Shown one piece after another: positions 56,712 through 64,000 of a DNA stretch of 64,000 bases (its first letter is position 1; each line of letters begins with the position of its first letter). Below the pieces are notes generated by a model, which saw only the letters and a program-made list of their open reading frames with translations, was not told the DNA's origin and ran no database searches. The stretch is from Staphylococcus sp. GSSP0090 (GTDB lineage Bacteria > Bacillota > Bacilli > Staphylococcales > Staphylococcaceae), in assembly GCF_013391405.1 (NCBI RefSeq), contig NZ_JACBFD010000003.1, forward strand, positions 1-64,000. Direction: 5' to 3'. The translations under genes and the position numbers were made by a program.

Positions 56712-56930
56712 TTATTTATTTCTATTTGTAAAAATAAGTGCACCGATTAAACTAATTGTACTAATTGCAAAGATGATATTCATAATAGACAATGTCTCAA
56801 TGATAACAACATCCTTACCGAGTCTTTCAAAAGCATTTTGTTGCATTTCCTTTTCTGAACTCAAGTTACTTTCAGATCTTGTTTGTTTTTCTTCAATATC
56901 TTCTAGCATTCTTTTTTCTACTTTAGGCAT
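56712..56930 (-). CDS. Small single-pass membrane protein, unknown
   Basis: 72 residues: a charged N-terminal half (VEKRMLEDIEEKQTRSESNL) likely helical, then one membrane helix (about 45-68, IIETLSIMNIIFAISTISLI). AAGGAGGT supports ATG 56930; upstream in-frame ATGs lack a site. No family recognised. Confidence 0.75.
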   Translation of the reverse strand: MPKVEKRMLEDIEEKQTRSESNLSSEKEMQQNAFERLGKDVVIIETLSIMNIIFAISTISLIGALIFTNRNK

Positions 56931-57075
56931 ATAATACCTCCTTATATCAATATATTTCCCTTTTAAGACATACGCAATCATATTGTGTAGCACTGGTAAA
57001 AATAGAAGTTGTTGAAATGAGTATGCTAAATTAATATACTCAATTAAGAATGATTATCAGAAGGAGTGGATCATA

Positions 57076-57552
57076 ATGGAAACAGTTTATTTAGCTGGAG
57101 GTTGCCTATGGGGTGTCCAAGCATTCGTGAAGACCTTGCCGGGTGTTGTGAATACTGAAGGTGGAAGAGCCAATGGTATCACGGATACACTAGATGGTGA
57201 ATACGATGGGTATGTAGAAGTGATTAAGACAGAATTTGATCCTCAAAAAGTAACTGTAACGGATTTAATGGGCTACTTATTTGAAATCATTGACCCGTAT
57301 AGTGTGAATAAACAAGGTCAAGATGTAGGGTTAAGGTATAGAACTGGATTGTACAGCGAAGATGAAAAACATTTAAAAGAGGCGCAACAATTTATAGATG
57401 CTATTGAAGACCATCACCTTGTTGCTACGGAAGTCCTTCCTCTGACAAATTATGTGAAAAGCGCAGAAGAAAACCAAGATAGACTATCAAGATTTCCTAA
57501 TGATTATTGTCATTTGCCGAAAGAACTTGTTAATAAATATAAAGAGAAGTAA
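57076..57552 (+). CDS. msrA: Peptide methionine sulfoxide reductase A
   Basis: 158 residues. Active site LAGGCLWGVQAFV (GCFWG with Leu for Phe), then DGEYDGYVEVIKTEFDP, GQDVGLRYRTGLY. It reduces methionine-S-sulfoxide. The short C-terminus (HLPKELVNKYKEK) lacks an extra resolving Cys pair, though a Cys is present in DYCHLP. AAGGAG upstream. No msrB adjacent. Confidence 0.92.
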   Translation: METVYLAGGCLWGVQAFVKTLPGVVNTEGGRANGITDTLDGEYDGYVEVIKTEFDPQKVTVTDLMGYLFEIIDPYSVNKQGQDVGLRYRTGLYSEDEKHLKEAQQFIDAIEDHHLVATEVLPLTNYVKSAEENQDRLSRFPNDYCHLPKELVNKYKEK

Positions 57553-57554
57553 AA

Positions 57555-57610
57555 AAATCCCCATTTCCTATTAAGCACTTATATGATATAAGGCTTAGGA
57601 AAGGGGATTT
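57555..57610. terminator. Hairpin between msrA and the PSM gene
   Basis: AAATCCCC (57555-57562) and TTTCC pair with GGAAAGGGGATTT (57598-57610) around one bulge. Convergent genes share it. Confidence 0.85.
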
Positions 57611-57621
57611 ATAGTGTGATT

Positions 57622-57753
57622 TTATTTAAAGAAACCTAAAACAAAGTCTACACCTTTAGCTAAAACGTCTGCGATACTAACGCCCATTGTTGCCCAGTCA
57701 TGTGCTAAACCTGCATTTACTGCGTTACCAATTGCTTCTACAACTCCTGCCAT
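57622..57753 (-). CDS. Beta-type phenol-soluble modulin (SLUSH-like peptide)
   Basis: A 43-residue reading frame, [20 protein letters not shown] then [20 protein letters not shown] and FFK. Length, net negative charge, the EAIxxAVxAGxxxDWxxMGxSIADxxAKG pattern and lack of signal peptide match PSM-beta and the S. lugdunensis SLUSH haemolysins. AAAGGAG eight bases before ATG gives a strong start. These amphipathic peptides are surfactant, biofilm-structuring and weakly cytolytic, and are exported without a signal peptide by Pmt-type ABC transporters. Only one copy is present here, whereas the family is usually in tandem. Confidence 0.9.
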   Translation of the reverse strand: MAGVVEAIGNAVNAGLAHDWATMGVSIADVLAKGVDFVLGFFK

Positions 57754-57850
57754 TTGAAACACTCCTTTATTTTAGAAATTTAAACTAAAACCGAAGTTTT
57801 AATTTGTTAACTACAATATAAATGTTTTTATTATTGAATTGTGTAAAAAT

Positions 57851-57882
57851 GCCTAACTCACATGATTTTATGCCTAACTGTA
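57851..57882 (-). promoter_or_regulatory. AgrA-type direct repeat upstream of the PSM gene
   Basis: On the minus strand ACAGTTAGGC is followed, 21 bases on, by a second AGTTAGGC (57882-57872 and 57861-57851). AgrA binds direct repeats of ACAGTTAAG/ACAGTTAGG with this 21-base period, as at agr P2/P3 and psm promoters. It lies about 98 bases before the PSM start codon. The rest of the 57754-58129 gap holds no gene. Confidence 0.8.
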
Positions 57883-58129
57883 ATTATAGTTTTTTTATAG
57901 GAATTGTTAGGAATAAATATTAGTTTTAAGTTTTTGTAAATTTTTTTAAATTGTATAGAAATATAGGATGTCTTATAATATTATGAAGGTTTAGCGTAGT
58001 GAAAATGGAGAAAATTTTGAGGAATTTGTGTGTCAAAATGATATAAGTAGTATTTTTGATTACAGATATATAAGTATGTCCATATGGTGAAGTAGACAAA
58101 TTAACAAAAAATATAAACAGAGCATATAT

Positions 58130-58166
58130 AAGAAGCACAATGCAGTAAATAAACATTGTGCTTCTT
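58130..58166. terminator. Hairpin downstream of tetR
   Basis: A perfect 13-bp stem AAGAAGCACAATG (58130-58142) pairs with 58154-58166. No long T run on either side; probably the end of the tetR transcript. Confidence 0.65.
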
Positions 58167-58180
58167 ACATATGCCTATTT

Positions 58181-58747
58181 TTAATTTAATAGGTCATCAG
58201 GTATGATTTTATAAATGATATTAGATAATTCTTCTGGCGTTTCTTGTTGTCCATTATTTACCCATTCTTGAATAATGCCAAATATAGCATTACTCAAAAA
58301 TACTATAAAATAATGGCGTTCTTTTTCACTGAAATGAGATTTTTTGATATATGGAAAAACATTCTTTTCCGCATTATACTGTAATATTTTTTTGAGTTGA
58401 TTTTGAACGTCAGGAGATCCGTTTTTCGAAATGAGTAACAATAAAAGTTCGGCTTCGTTATTCCAAAAGTTAATTATATGGTAATACAACAAATGACGTT
58501 CGCTTTGTAATAAGCTTTGAACTCTTTTACTACCTTCTTTGGTGATTTCATATTGGTATTGTTGTACCAAATCAAACTTATCTTTGTAATGTAAATAGAA
58601 TGTACCTCGGCTAATGCCAGCAGCTTCACATATATGCTTCACTGAAATTTCATCATATTTTTTGATTTTCAACAGTGAAATCAATGCTTTTCTAGTATTT
58701 CGTTTGGTTTTTAGTATACGTGCATCTGTCATCATTTCTTCATTCAA
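58181..58747 (-). CDS. TetR-family transcriptional regulator
   Basis: 188 residues. HTH in ISVKHICEAAGISRGTFYLHY; the C-terminal part fits the TetR_C_7 type. TTG at 58747 has AGGAG nine bases upstream; the next in-frame ATG (58735) is too far from it. It diverges from an ABC exporter operon and probably represses it. Confidence 0.88.
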   Translation of the reverse strand: MNEEMMTDARILKTKRNTRKALISLLKIKKYDEISVKHICEAAGISRGTFYLHYKDKFDLVQQYQYEITKEGSKRVQSLLQSERHLLYYHIINFWNNEAELLLLLISKNGSPDVQNQLKKILQYNAEKNVFPYIKKSHFSEKERHYFIVFLSNAIFGIIQEWVNNGQQETPEELSNIIYKIIPDDLLN

Positions 58748-58768
58748 TTAAACTCACTCCTAATATTA

Positions 58769-58872
58769 TTAGACATATATTTTAATGTGTTCATTAACGG
58801 CTATTTTTTCATTGCTTTTGAAACATAGGGGGTTATAATCGCATTATGAATGATAATTGACAGCGTGTCTAA
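58769..58872. promoter_or_regulatory. tetR/ABC intergenic promoter and operator candidates
   Basis: TATAAT at 58834-58839 with TTGCTT 16 bases upstream (58812-58817) would drive the ABC operon. GACA-GCG-TGTC at 58859-58869 is palindromic and lies just after the start region. TTAGACA at 58769-58775 and TGTCTAA at 58866-58872 are inverted copies flanking the gap. TetR is the expected ligand. Confidence 0.45.
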
Positions 58873-58886
58873 TAAGGAGAGGTTAT

Positions 58887-59615
58887 ATGTCTGAACTTGT
58901 AGCAAAATTATCAAACGCTAGTAAATATTATGGGAAAAAGAAAGTTTTAGATCATATTGATATAACATTATCATCTGGAAAAATATTAGGTTTGATTGGG
59001 CCAAGTGGTTCTGGTAAAACAACTACAATTAAATGCTTGATGGGTATGGAGAAATTAGACGAAGGTCATGCGCAAATTTTCAATACTAAAATACCCAATC
59101 GAAAAATTTTAAATGAGATTGGCTACATGGGGCAGAGTGATGCATTGTACGAATCGTTAACAGCACATGAAAATTTAGTGTTTTTTGGTAATTTAATGGG
59201 GCTAGATGGTGATACATTAAAACAGGCTATAGATAAAAATATGAAATTGGTTAATTTAGAAAATGAATTAAACCATATCGTCAATACCTTTTCAGGTGGT
59301 ATGAAGCGTAGATTATCATTAGCGATTACCTTACTAGCTAATCCGAATTTGATTATTTTAGATGAGCCTACGGTAGGTATCGATCCTAGTCTAAGAAGAG
59401 ATATTTGGAAACAATTAAATCATTTAACAGCGGATGGCAAATCGGTGATAGTTACGACCCATGTTATGGGAGAAGCGGAACGCTGCGATTATATCGGATT
59501 AATTGTTGAAGGGCGCTTATTTACTATGGGAACACCACAAGAACTGAAAACTAAATTTGATGTGAATTCTATAGAAGAGGTATTTATTAAAGCAGAAGCG
59601 GAGGTGCAATCATGA
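58887..59615 (+). CDS. ABC transporter ATP-binding protein
   Basis: 242 residues. Walker A GPSGSGKTTTIK, signature FSGGMKRRLSLA, Walker B LIILDEPTVGIDP, H-loop TTHVMGEA. DrrA/CcmA-type exporter ATPase. AAGGAGAGG precedes ATG 58887. The last four bases overlap the permease start (ATGA), and the neighbour regulator is TetR, as in drug or lipid export systems. Confidence 0.92.
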   Translation: MSELVAKLSNASKYYGKKKVLDHIDITLSSGKILGLIGPSGSGKTTTIKCLMGMEKLDEGHAQIFNTKIPNRKILNEIGYMGQSDALYESLTAHENLVFFGNLMGLDGDTLKQAIDKNMKLVNLENELNHIVNTFSGGMKRRLSLAITLLANPNLIILDEPTVGIDPSLRRDIWKQLNHLTADGKSVIVTTHVMGEAERCDYIGLIVEGRLFTMGTPQELKTKFDVNSIEEVFIKAEAEVQS

Positions 59616-60706
59616 GATTTAAAGCCGTTTTTATCAGAGTGGTTAAAGAATTATTAAGAGATAAGCGAACATTAGCACTGATGTTGTTTGCACCAATACT
59701 TGTACTTACTTTACTATACTTTGTATTTGATACGAATTCAGATACGAATTTAAAAATGGGTGTCGATGATAATGTGCCTGATAAAATTGTGAATGCATTG
59801 CCTTCAGATAAGGTGGATATTGAAAAAATAAAATCTCCAGACTCAATTAAAGAGACTATTGTAGATTCAAAATTGGATAGTTATGTTACTAAGGATGGTT
59901 CTAACTTAGAAGTTACTTATGCTAATGAAGATCCAAGTAAAACAGGATCTACCAAACAATTACTTGCTAGCGCTATTCAAAAAAATAAAATGCAAGATAT
60001 GATGAAAATCGTAGAAAAATTGCCTAATCAAATGCAACAAGGTAATGGACAACAATCTGAAAGTGTTAAATTAGATAATCATTATCTATATGGCGATGCG
60101 GACAGTACTTATTTTGATAAAATGTTCCCGATTCTCATTGGTTTCTTTGTATTTCTTTTTGTATTTTTAATATCAGGAATTGGACTATTACAAGAACGTA
60201 CAAATGGCACACTGGAACGTTTGCTAGCAACATCAGTTAAACGTAGTGAAATTGTTTTTGGCTATCTCGCAGGATATGGCTTATTTGCGATTCTTCAAAC
60301 ATTGCTTATCGTATTTTATGCCATTCTCATATTGAACATAGAAGTGGCAGGTAGTATTTGGTGGGTATTATTAATTAATATTTTAATCGCATTAGCAGCA
60401 CTGGCTATGGGTATTTTTGTATCAACATTTGCTAATTCAGAATTCCAAATGATTCAATTTATCCCAATTGTTGCGATACCTCAAGTGTTTTTCTCTGGTA
60501 TTATACCTCTAGAAAATATTGCTGACTGGGTAAGCGTGATTGGCTATCTCTTCCCATTAAGATATGCAGGGGATGCATTGACTAATATTATGATTAAAGC
60601 CCAGGGATTCGAATTTATATGGTTCGATATTGCGATACTTTTTGTGTTTATTCTAGTATTCACTATATTAAATATTGTTGGTCTCAAGCGTTATAGAAAA
60701 GTTTGA
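59612..60706 (+). CDS. ABC-2 type permease
   Basis: 364 residues of the ABC2_membrane_3 type: one N-terminal helix (about 20-40), an extracytoplasmic domain (about 41-170), then five helices with LLQERTNGTLERLLATSVKR between and GIIPLENIADWVSVIGYLFPLRYAGDAL near the end. Partner of the upstream ATPase. Substrate unknown. Confidence 0.9.
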   Translation: MRFKAVFIRVVKELLRDKRTLALMLFAPILVLTLLYFVFDTNSDTNLKMGVDDNVPDKIVNALPSDKVDIEKIKSPDSIKETIVDSKLDSYVTKDGSNLEVTYANEDPSKTGSTKQLLASAIQKNKMQDMMKIVEKLPNQMQQGNGQQSESVKLDNHYLYGDADSTYFDKMFPILIGFFVFLFVFLISGIGLLQERTNGTLERLLATSVKRSEIVFGYLAGYGLFAILQTLLIVFYAILILNIEVAGSIWWVLLINILIALAALAMGIFVSTFANSEFQMIQFIPIVAIPQVFFSGIIPLENIADWVSVIGYLFPLRYAGDALTNIMIKAQGFEFIWFDIAILFVFILVFTILNIVGLKRYRKV

Positions 60707-60723
60707 TTTAACATAATAATAAA

Positions 60724-60800
60724 AAACAAACCGTATGTTATAGCACATCCGGTTTGTTTCAAACTGTCACCAAAGGCTTCAACTTTGTGGGCAGTTTTTT
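60724..60800 (+). terminator. Two tandem terminators after the ABC operon
   Basis: First stem AAACAAACCG (60724-60733) with 60750-60759; second, imperfect, AAACTGTCACCAAAG (60761-60775) with 60783-60797, followed by T7. Confidence 0.85.
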
Positions 60801-60918
60801 TATGCACGCTATTCGCGGGAACAGTCATATTCTTTCGTCTTCGGCTAGTGACAATCAAGCAGAGTTTGTTTATGTTCTTAAAACTATGTCATACATATTT
60901 TTTGATATTACTTTGACA

Positions 60919-61671
60919 TTAGTATTCTAATTTTTTGTACATTTTTAACCCTATGAAGTAACAAACACCTGAATACACTAGTGTCGTTAGGAGCATACAT
61001 GATAGTTTCATCAATAAATCCGAAAAATCTTGTGCCTGATCGTATCCATTGGGGAATAGATATTTGAGTCCATGAATCAAAGGTGCTATAACCATAAACA
61101 TAAGTAAAATAATAACACCCAATATATTTAAACCTGTAGATAATTTCATGGATAACATAATAGAAAAGCATATTGCAATTAAAGTAATACAGAAAATACC
61201 AGTGATACAGAGTAGGGTACTGTAATTCGTTTCAGAAACCTGTGATAAGAAAACGCCAGATGCATAATCATATTTCTGTATATATGTAAAATACAAAATT
61301 TCAGAGGAAATAAATAATATGACATAATATATGATATACATAGCTAGTAAAGCGACTATCTTTGAATTATAAAGCCGTGTCCGACTGATATCTTTATAAA
61401 AGATTAATCTACCAGATGAATATTCTTCAAAAAATAAATAACTGACAAAATACGTTATAAGAATTAAAGGTACAGCAAATTGAGATTGTGCGAGTAGAAT
61501 ACCATAATAAAATTCTAGTCCTGATAGTGAATTTGTTTCTCCGCCAATTTGCATAAAATTCGTCGGTAATATTAACGTGATTAAATATAAGAATGGATAA
61601 AGCGCTATTGCATAAAAGATGATTGCTGCGTTTCGTGAAGATAATGTAGTGAAAATATTTTTAATTAACAT
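60919..61671 (-). CDS. ABC transporter permease (lantibiotic-immunity type)
   Basis: 250 residues, six membrane helices, no large outside domain. FFEEYSSGRLIFYKDISRTR (cytoplasmic coupling segment) is typical of ABC-2 permeases paired with BcrA/LanF-like ATPases. The frame reads further upstream into the ATPase gene, but AAAGGAAA fits ATG 61671, four bases after that gene's stop. Co-transcribed with it. Confidence 0.85.
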   Translation of the reverse strand: MLIKNIFTTLSSRNAAIIFYAIALYPFLYLITLILPTNFMQIGGETNSLSGLEFYYGILLAQSQFAVPLILITYFVSYLFFEEYSSGRLIFYKDISRTRLYNSKIVALLAMYIIYYVILFISSEILYFTYIQKYDYASGVFLSQVSETNYSTLLCITGIFCITLIAICFSIMLSMKLSTGLNILGVIILLMFMVIAPLIHGLKYLFPNGYDQAQDFSDLLMKLSCMLLTTLVYSGVCYFIGLKMYKKLEY

Positions 61672-61675
61672 ATAA

Positions 61676-62557
61676 TCATTTCCTTTCGAATCCATCGAAA
61701 TATTGATATAAGTTATCTTGCTCATTAATTGTGTTCTCTAAAGTGTAGTATTTAATTAAATAATTTATGATGTCATTATATTCTTTAGAACCAGACTGTA
61801 TGATAACTGCATTTTCTTTAATCTCTGTTATTGTAGAAAACAGATTGAGCAGCTCTAAGCTATGTTCAGGATATATGTGTTCTTTTACTACAATTTTTAC
61901 CAATTGTTCTTTATTAAAATCGATGCTTTGCAGTTTTCCATTTTTTAAAAGAACAAAGCGATCACAGACTTCTGCTAATTCATTTAATTGGTGACTAGAA
62001 ATAAGGAGTGCTGTTCCTTTTTGACTAGCCCAAGTTCTCAATGAATGAATAAGTGTATTAACACCGTCTGGATCCAGCCCAACAAAGGGTTCATCCATAA
62101 TAGCGATTTCCGGTTCATCAACTAAACACATAGCGAGTGATAAACGCTGTTTCATACCGAACGAAAAATCATTCGCTTTTTTATTATTTGTATGTGAAAG
62201 GCCTACGAGTTCTAAAATAGGATCAATATTTTTTAAGTAATGTTCTTTTTGATTCACTTTCAAGTAATAAGATAAATTCTTTTTAGCTGAAAAATGTTTG
62301 AAATGAACGGTGTCAATCATGATTCCAACATTTTTAAGTACATTATGATGCTTGAAAATATCTATATCATTTAAAAGGATAGTGCCGGAAGTCGGACGTT
62401 TAGTCTTTGCAATCATTTTCATAAGTGTAGTTTTGCCAGCACCGTTTTTTCCAATTAAACCGACAACTTCTCCACGGTGGATTGTTAATGAAACGCCATC
62501 AATAACATTGAAATCGGCTCCTTTAAACCGTTTGTAAAGGTTATCTATTTTTAACAT
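61676..62557 (-). CDS. ABC transporter ATP-binding protein (BcrA/LanF type)
   Basis: 293 residues. Walker A GLIGKNGAGKTTLMK, signature FSFGMKQRLSLAM (variant SFG for SGG), Walker B IAIMDEPFVGLDPDG, H-loop ISSHQLNE. The F-G-MKQRL signature is common in bacitracin and lantibiotic self-protection ATPases. GGAGGA upstream of ATG 62557. Substrate unknown; a peptide is plausible. Confidence 0.9.
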   Translation of the reverse strand: MLKIDNLYKRFKGADFNVIDGVSLTIHRGEVVGLIGKNGAGKTTLMKMIAKTKRPTSGTILLNDIDIFKHHNVLKNVGIMIDTVHFKHFSAKKNLSYYLKVNQKEHYLKNIDPILELVGLSHTNNKKANDFSFGMKQRLSLAMCLVDEPEIAIMDEPFVGLDPDGVNTLIHSLRTWASQKGTALLISSHQLNELAEVCDRFVLLKNGKLQSIDFNKEQLVKIVVKEHIYPEHSLELLNLFSTITEIKENAVIIQSGSKEYNDIINYLIKYYTLENTINEQDNLYQYFDGFERK

Positions 62558-62843
62558 AATGTCCTCCTTTTATAATGAATTTGAAAATTAAAAATGTTAG
62601 ACAAAAATAAAATTGTAATTGCGGAATTAGAGTCAAATGTATGTCCAAATAAATTCAATTTTCACTTGGATAATTAAGCACATATCATGTTTCTATTTGA
62701 ATTAATCTTAATGGAGTTAAATAGCTTTTTCAACACACTAAATTAATTATTTTATGAATTTTTTATGTATTTTAAATGCAATTAAAAATTAATATTTATA
62801 TAAGTTGTGTTAATTAAGCATTTCTGAATTTTTGAAATAACAA

Positions 62844-63010
62844 TTGACAACATATTTTATGGAGAGTAAGATAGATAACTGTATAAGGGGTGTACTATTC
62901 GGATTTTATGATTTATCCCTCATAGATTTGAATAGCAATCGATGACCTAAGGTGTATCATACGCGTGCTTGGGTCTTATTTTAACCAATTAGTACATGGG
63001 GTGTACAATT
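62844..63010 (+). promoter_or_regulatory. Promoter, direct repeats and leader hairpin of the YhgE-like gene
   Basis: TTGACA (62844-62849), 17-bp spacer, TAAGAT (62867-62872). GGGGTGTACTATT (62887-62899) and GGGGTGTACAATT (62998-63010) differ at one base; the second is part of GTACA-N5-TGTAC. Between them GACCTAAG (62944-62951) pairs with CTTGGGTC (62968-62975), ahead of a T-rich tract. Looks like operator sites plus a possible attenuator. The rest of 62558-62843 shows nothing. Confidence 0.5.
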
Positions 63011-63032
63011 AAAGATAGGAAGGTAGAGAAAA

Positions 63033-64000
63033 ATGTTTAATGAGTTTAAATTTATTTTTAGAAATAAGATGTTAATTATAGCCCTTATTGCAATAGCGGC
63101 CATTCCGCTTTTATATGTTGCGCTATTCGTTGGTTCTATGTGGAGTCCATATGATAAGACAGACCAATTAAAAATTTCGGTTGTAAACCAAGATGAAAGT
63201 GCAAAATTGAATGGCGATCAAATTACCATTGGCGATGATGTTGTCGACAAATTAAAGGATAATGATAAATTTGATTTTCAAGAAGTATCGAAAAAAGAGG
63301 CATTTGATCAATTAGAAAAAGGGCAAAGTGTAGGCACAATCATTATTCCTAAAGATGCTTCTAGCAATGCTACGACGCTATTAGATAAAAATCCTAAAAA
63401 AATCAATTTAGAAACTCAAGTAAATCCGGGCTCAAGTTATACTGGTAGTCAATCAGCACAAAAAGCAATTGATACAGTTACAAATGCGATTAAGGATAAT
63501 ATTCGTACAAATTATTTAGATCAATTGTTTGCAAGTGCTAAAAAATCACAATCTGGATTCAAAGACACTTCCGATGCACTAGGTGAAATGTCAGATGCTG
63601 AATCAGAATTAATATCTGGTAATCAACAAGTCACTGATGGATTGAAGCAATTAGCACCAGCAGTAGGACAACCAGCACAACAATTAATATCTGGTAATCA
63701 ACAAGTAACTGACGGACTCAACCAGTTACAACAAAATAATGATCAATTGAAAGAACAATTAGATAAATCTGTTCAACAACAAGAAGGCGTTGCTTTCGAA
63801 GGGGATAATGAAAAAGCATTAAATAATGTAACGAAGATAAATGAAAATAACGCCACAGAAGCTGATAAATATGGTGAAACAATCGTTCCTTATATGGCGA
63901 GCGTAAGTTTATTTGTAGGTGCAGTTTCATTTAGTGCTATATACCCACTTAGAAAAATGTTGACTAAAGACGTAACGTCGCTAAAACAAGCTTTTGGTAA
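63033..64000 (+). CDS. YhgE/Pip-family membrane protein, 5' part (runs off the window)
   Basis: 322 codons visible, no stop. N-terminal membrane helix (about 12-35, IALIAIAAIPLLYVALFVGS) and the YhgE N-domain (SVVNQDESAKLNG, VGTIIIPKDAS). Then a short stretch with two copies of LISGNQQVTDGL, and the next membrane helix already at about 289-310 (YMASVSLFVGAVSF). Known YhgE/Pip proteins carry a much longer coiled-coil there, so this is a compact form. Family members are phage-receptor or export accessory proteins, often under TetR control. GGAAGG nine bases before ATG 63033. Confidence 0.85.
   Translation, partial: MFNEFKFIFRNKMLIIALIAIAAIPLLYVALFVGSMWSPYDKTDQLKISVVNQDESAKLNGDQITIGDDVVDKLKDNDKFDFQEVSKKEAFDQLEKGQSVGTIIIPKDASSNATTLLDKNPKKINLETQVNPGSSYTGSQSAQKAIDTVTNAIKDNIRTNYLDQLFASAKKSQSGFKDTSDALGEMSDAESELISGNQQVTDGLKQLAPAVGQPAQQLISGNQQVTDGLNQLQQNNDQLKEQLDKSVQQQEGVAFEGDNEKALNNVTKINENNATEADKYGETIVPYMASVSLFVGAVSFSAIYPLRKMLTKDVTSLKQAFG

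Noticed and set aside
57926..58156. 76-codon minus-strand frame between the PSM gene and tetR
   Set aside because: No ribosome site, and its end overlaps the AgrA-region flank; hydrophobic by AT-rich composition.
60908..61171. 87-codon minus-strand frame at the end of the ABC permease
   Set aside because: Out-of-frame overlap with the permease gene, no start signal.

Overview
The window is AT-rich Firmicute chromosome with strong AGGAGG-type ribosome sites. Gene content and order point to Staphylococcus: deoD/deoC/pdp/deoB, luxS, type II pantothenate kinase coaW, rpoE-pyrG-fba-murZ, rho-rpmE2-tdk-prfA-prmC, glyA-upp-mnaA-atp operon, murA-fabZ-ywpF-ssb, sceD. This order matches the S. aureus chromosome as I recall it. 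Several proteins (AtpF, for example) differ clearly from the S. aureus versions I remember, and sceD is duplicated in tandem. A non-aureus species, perhaps a close relative of S. aureus, is therefore more likely; the species cannot be fixed from sequence reading alone.

Layout. 1-282 is the right end of an ISL3-type insertion sequence, followed by an old terminator. 553-7373 holds a GntR regulator, mannose-6-phosphate isomerase, a UPF0324 membrane protein, an unusual double-EVE protein, a DCC thiol oxidoreductase and a ribokinase. 7555-12663 has Dps under a clear PerR box and the nucleoside salvage cluster deoD / deoC-pdp-deoB. 12757-19340 has luxS, an overlapping M20 hydrolase/ATP-grasp pair, a frameshifted DUF2750 gene, coaW, a glyoxalase-fold gene that seems to start at ATT, and a tandem GNAT gene. 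19450-36950 is housekeeping: RNA polymerase delta, CTP synthase with a CTP-sensing leader, aldolase, MurZ, Rho, L31, thymidine kinase, RF1 and its methylase, Sua5, arginine phosphatase, GlyA, Upp, MnaA. 37109-43916 is the complete ATP synthase operon. 44186-47394 is murA, fabZ, ywpF and an SsbB-like gene.

From about 47800 the window turns accessory: two SceD transglycosylase paralogues with conserved WalR boxes, a RibD-like reductase, a LysR/MFS divergent pair, tandem glyoxalase and arginase-fold proteins, TrhO, MsrA, a 43-residue beta-type phenol-soluble modulin behind an AgrA-type direct repeat, a TetR-controlled ABC exporter, a second ABC exporter on the opposite strand, and the 5' part of a YhgE/Pip-like gene that runs off the window.

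The points most worth following are the orphan PSM-beta/SLUSH-like peptide with its AgrA box (57622-57882), the EVE-EVE-degenerate McrB-like AAA protein (4420-5787), the pyrG reiterative-transcription leader, the sceD duplication, and the DUF2750 gene split at an A tract. No rRNA, tRNA, CRISPR array or prophage was seen.
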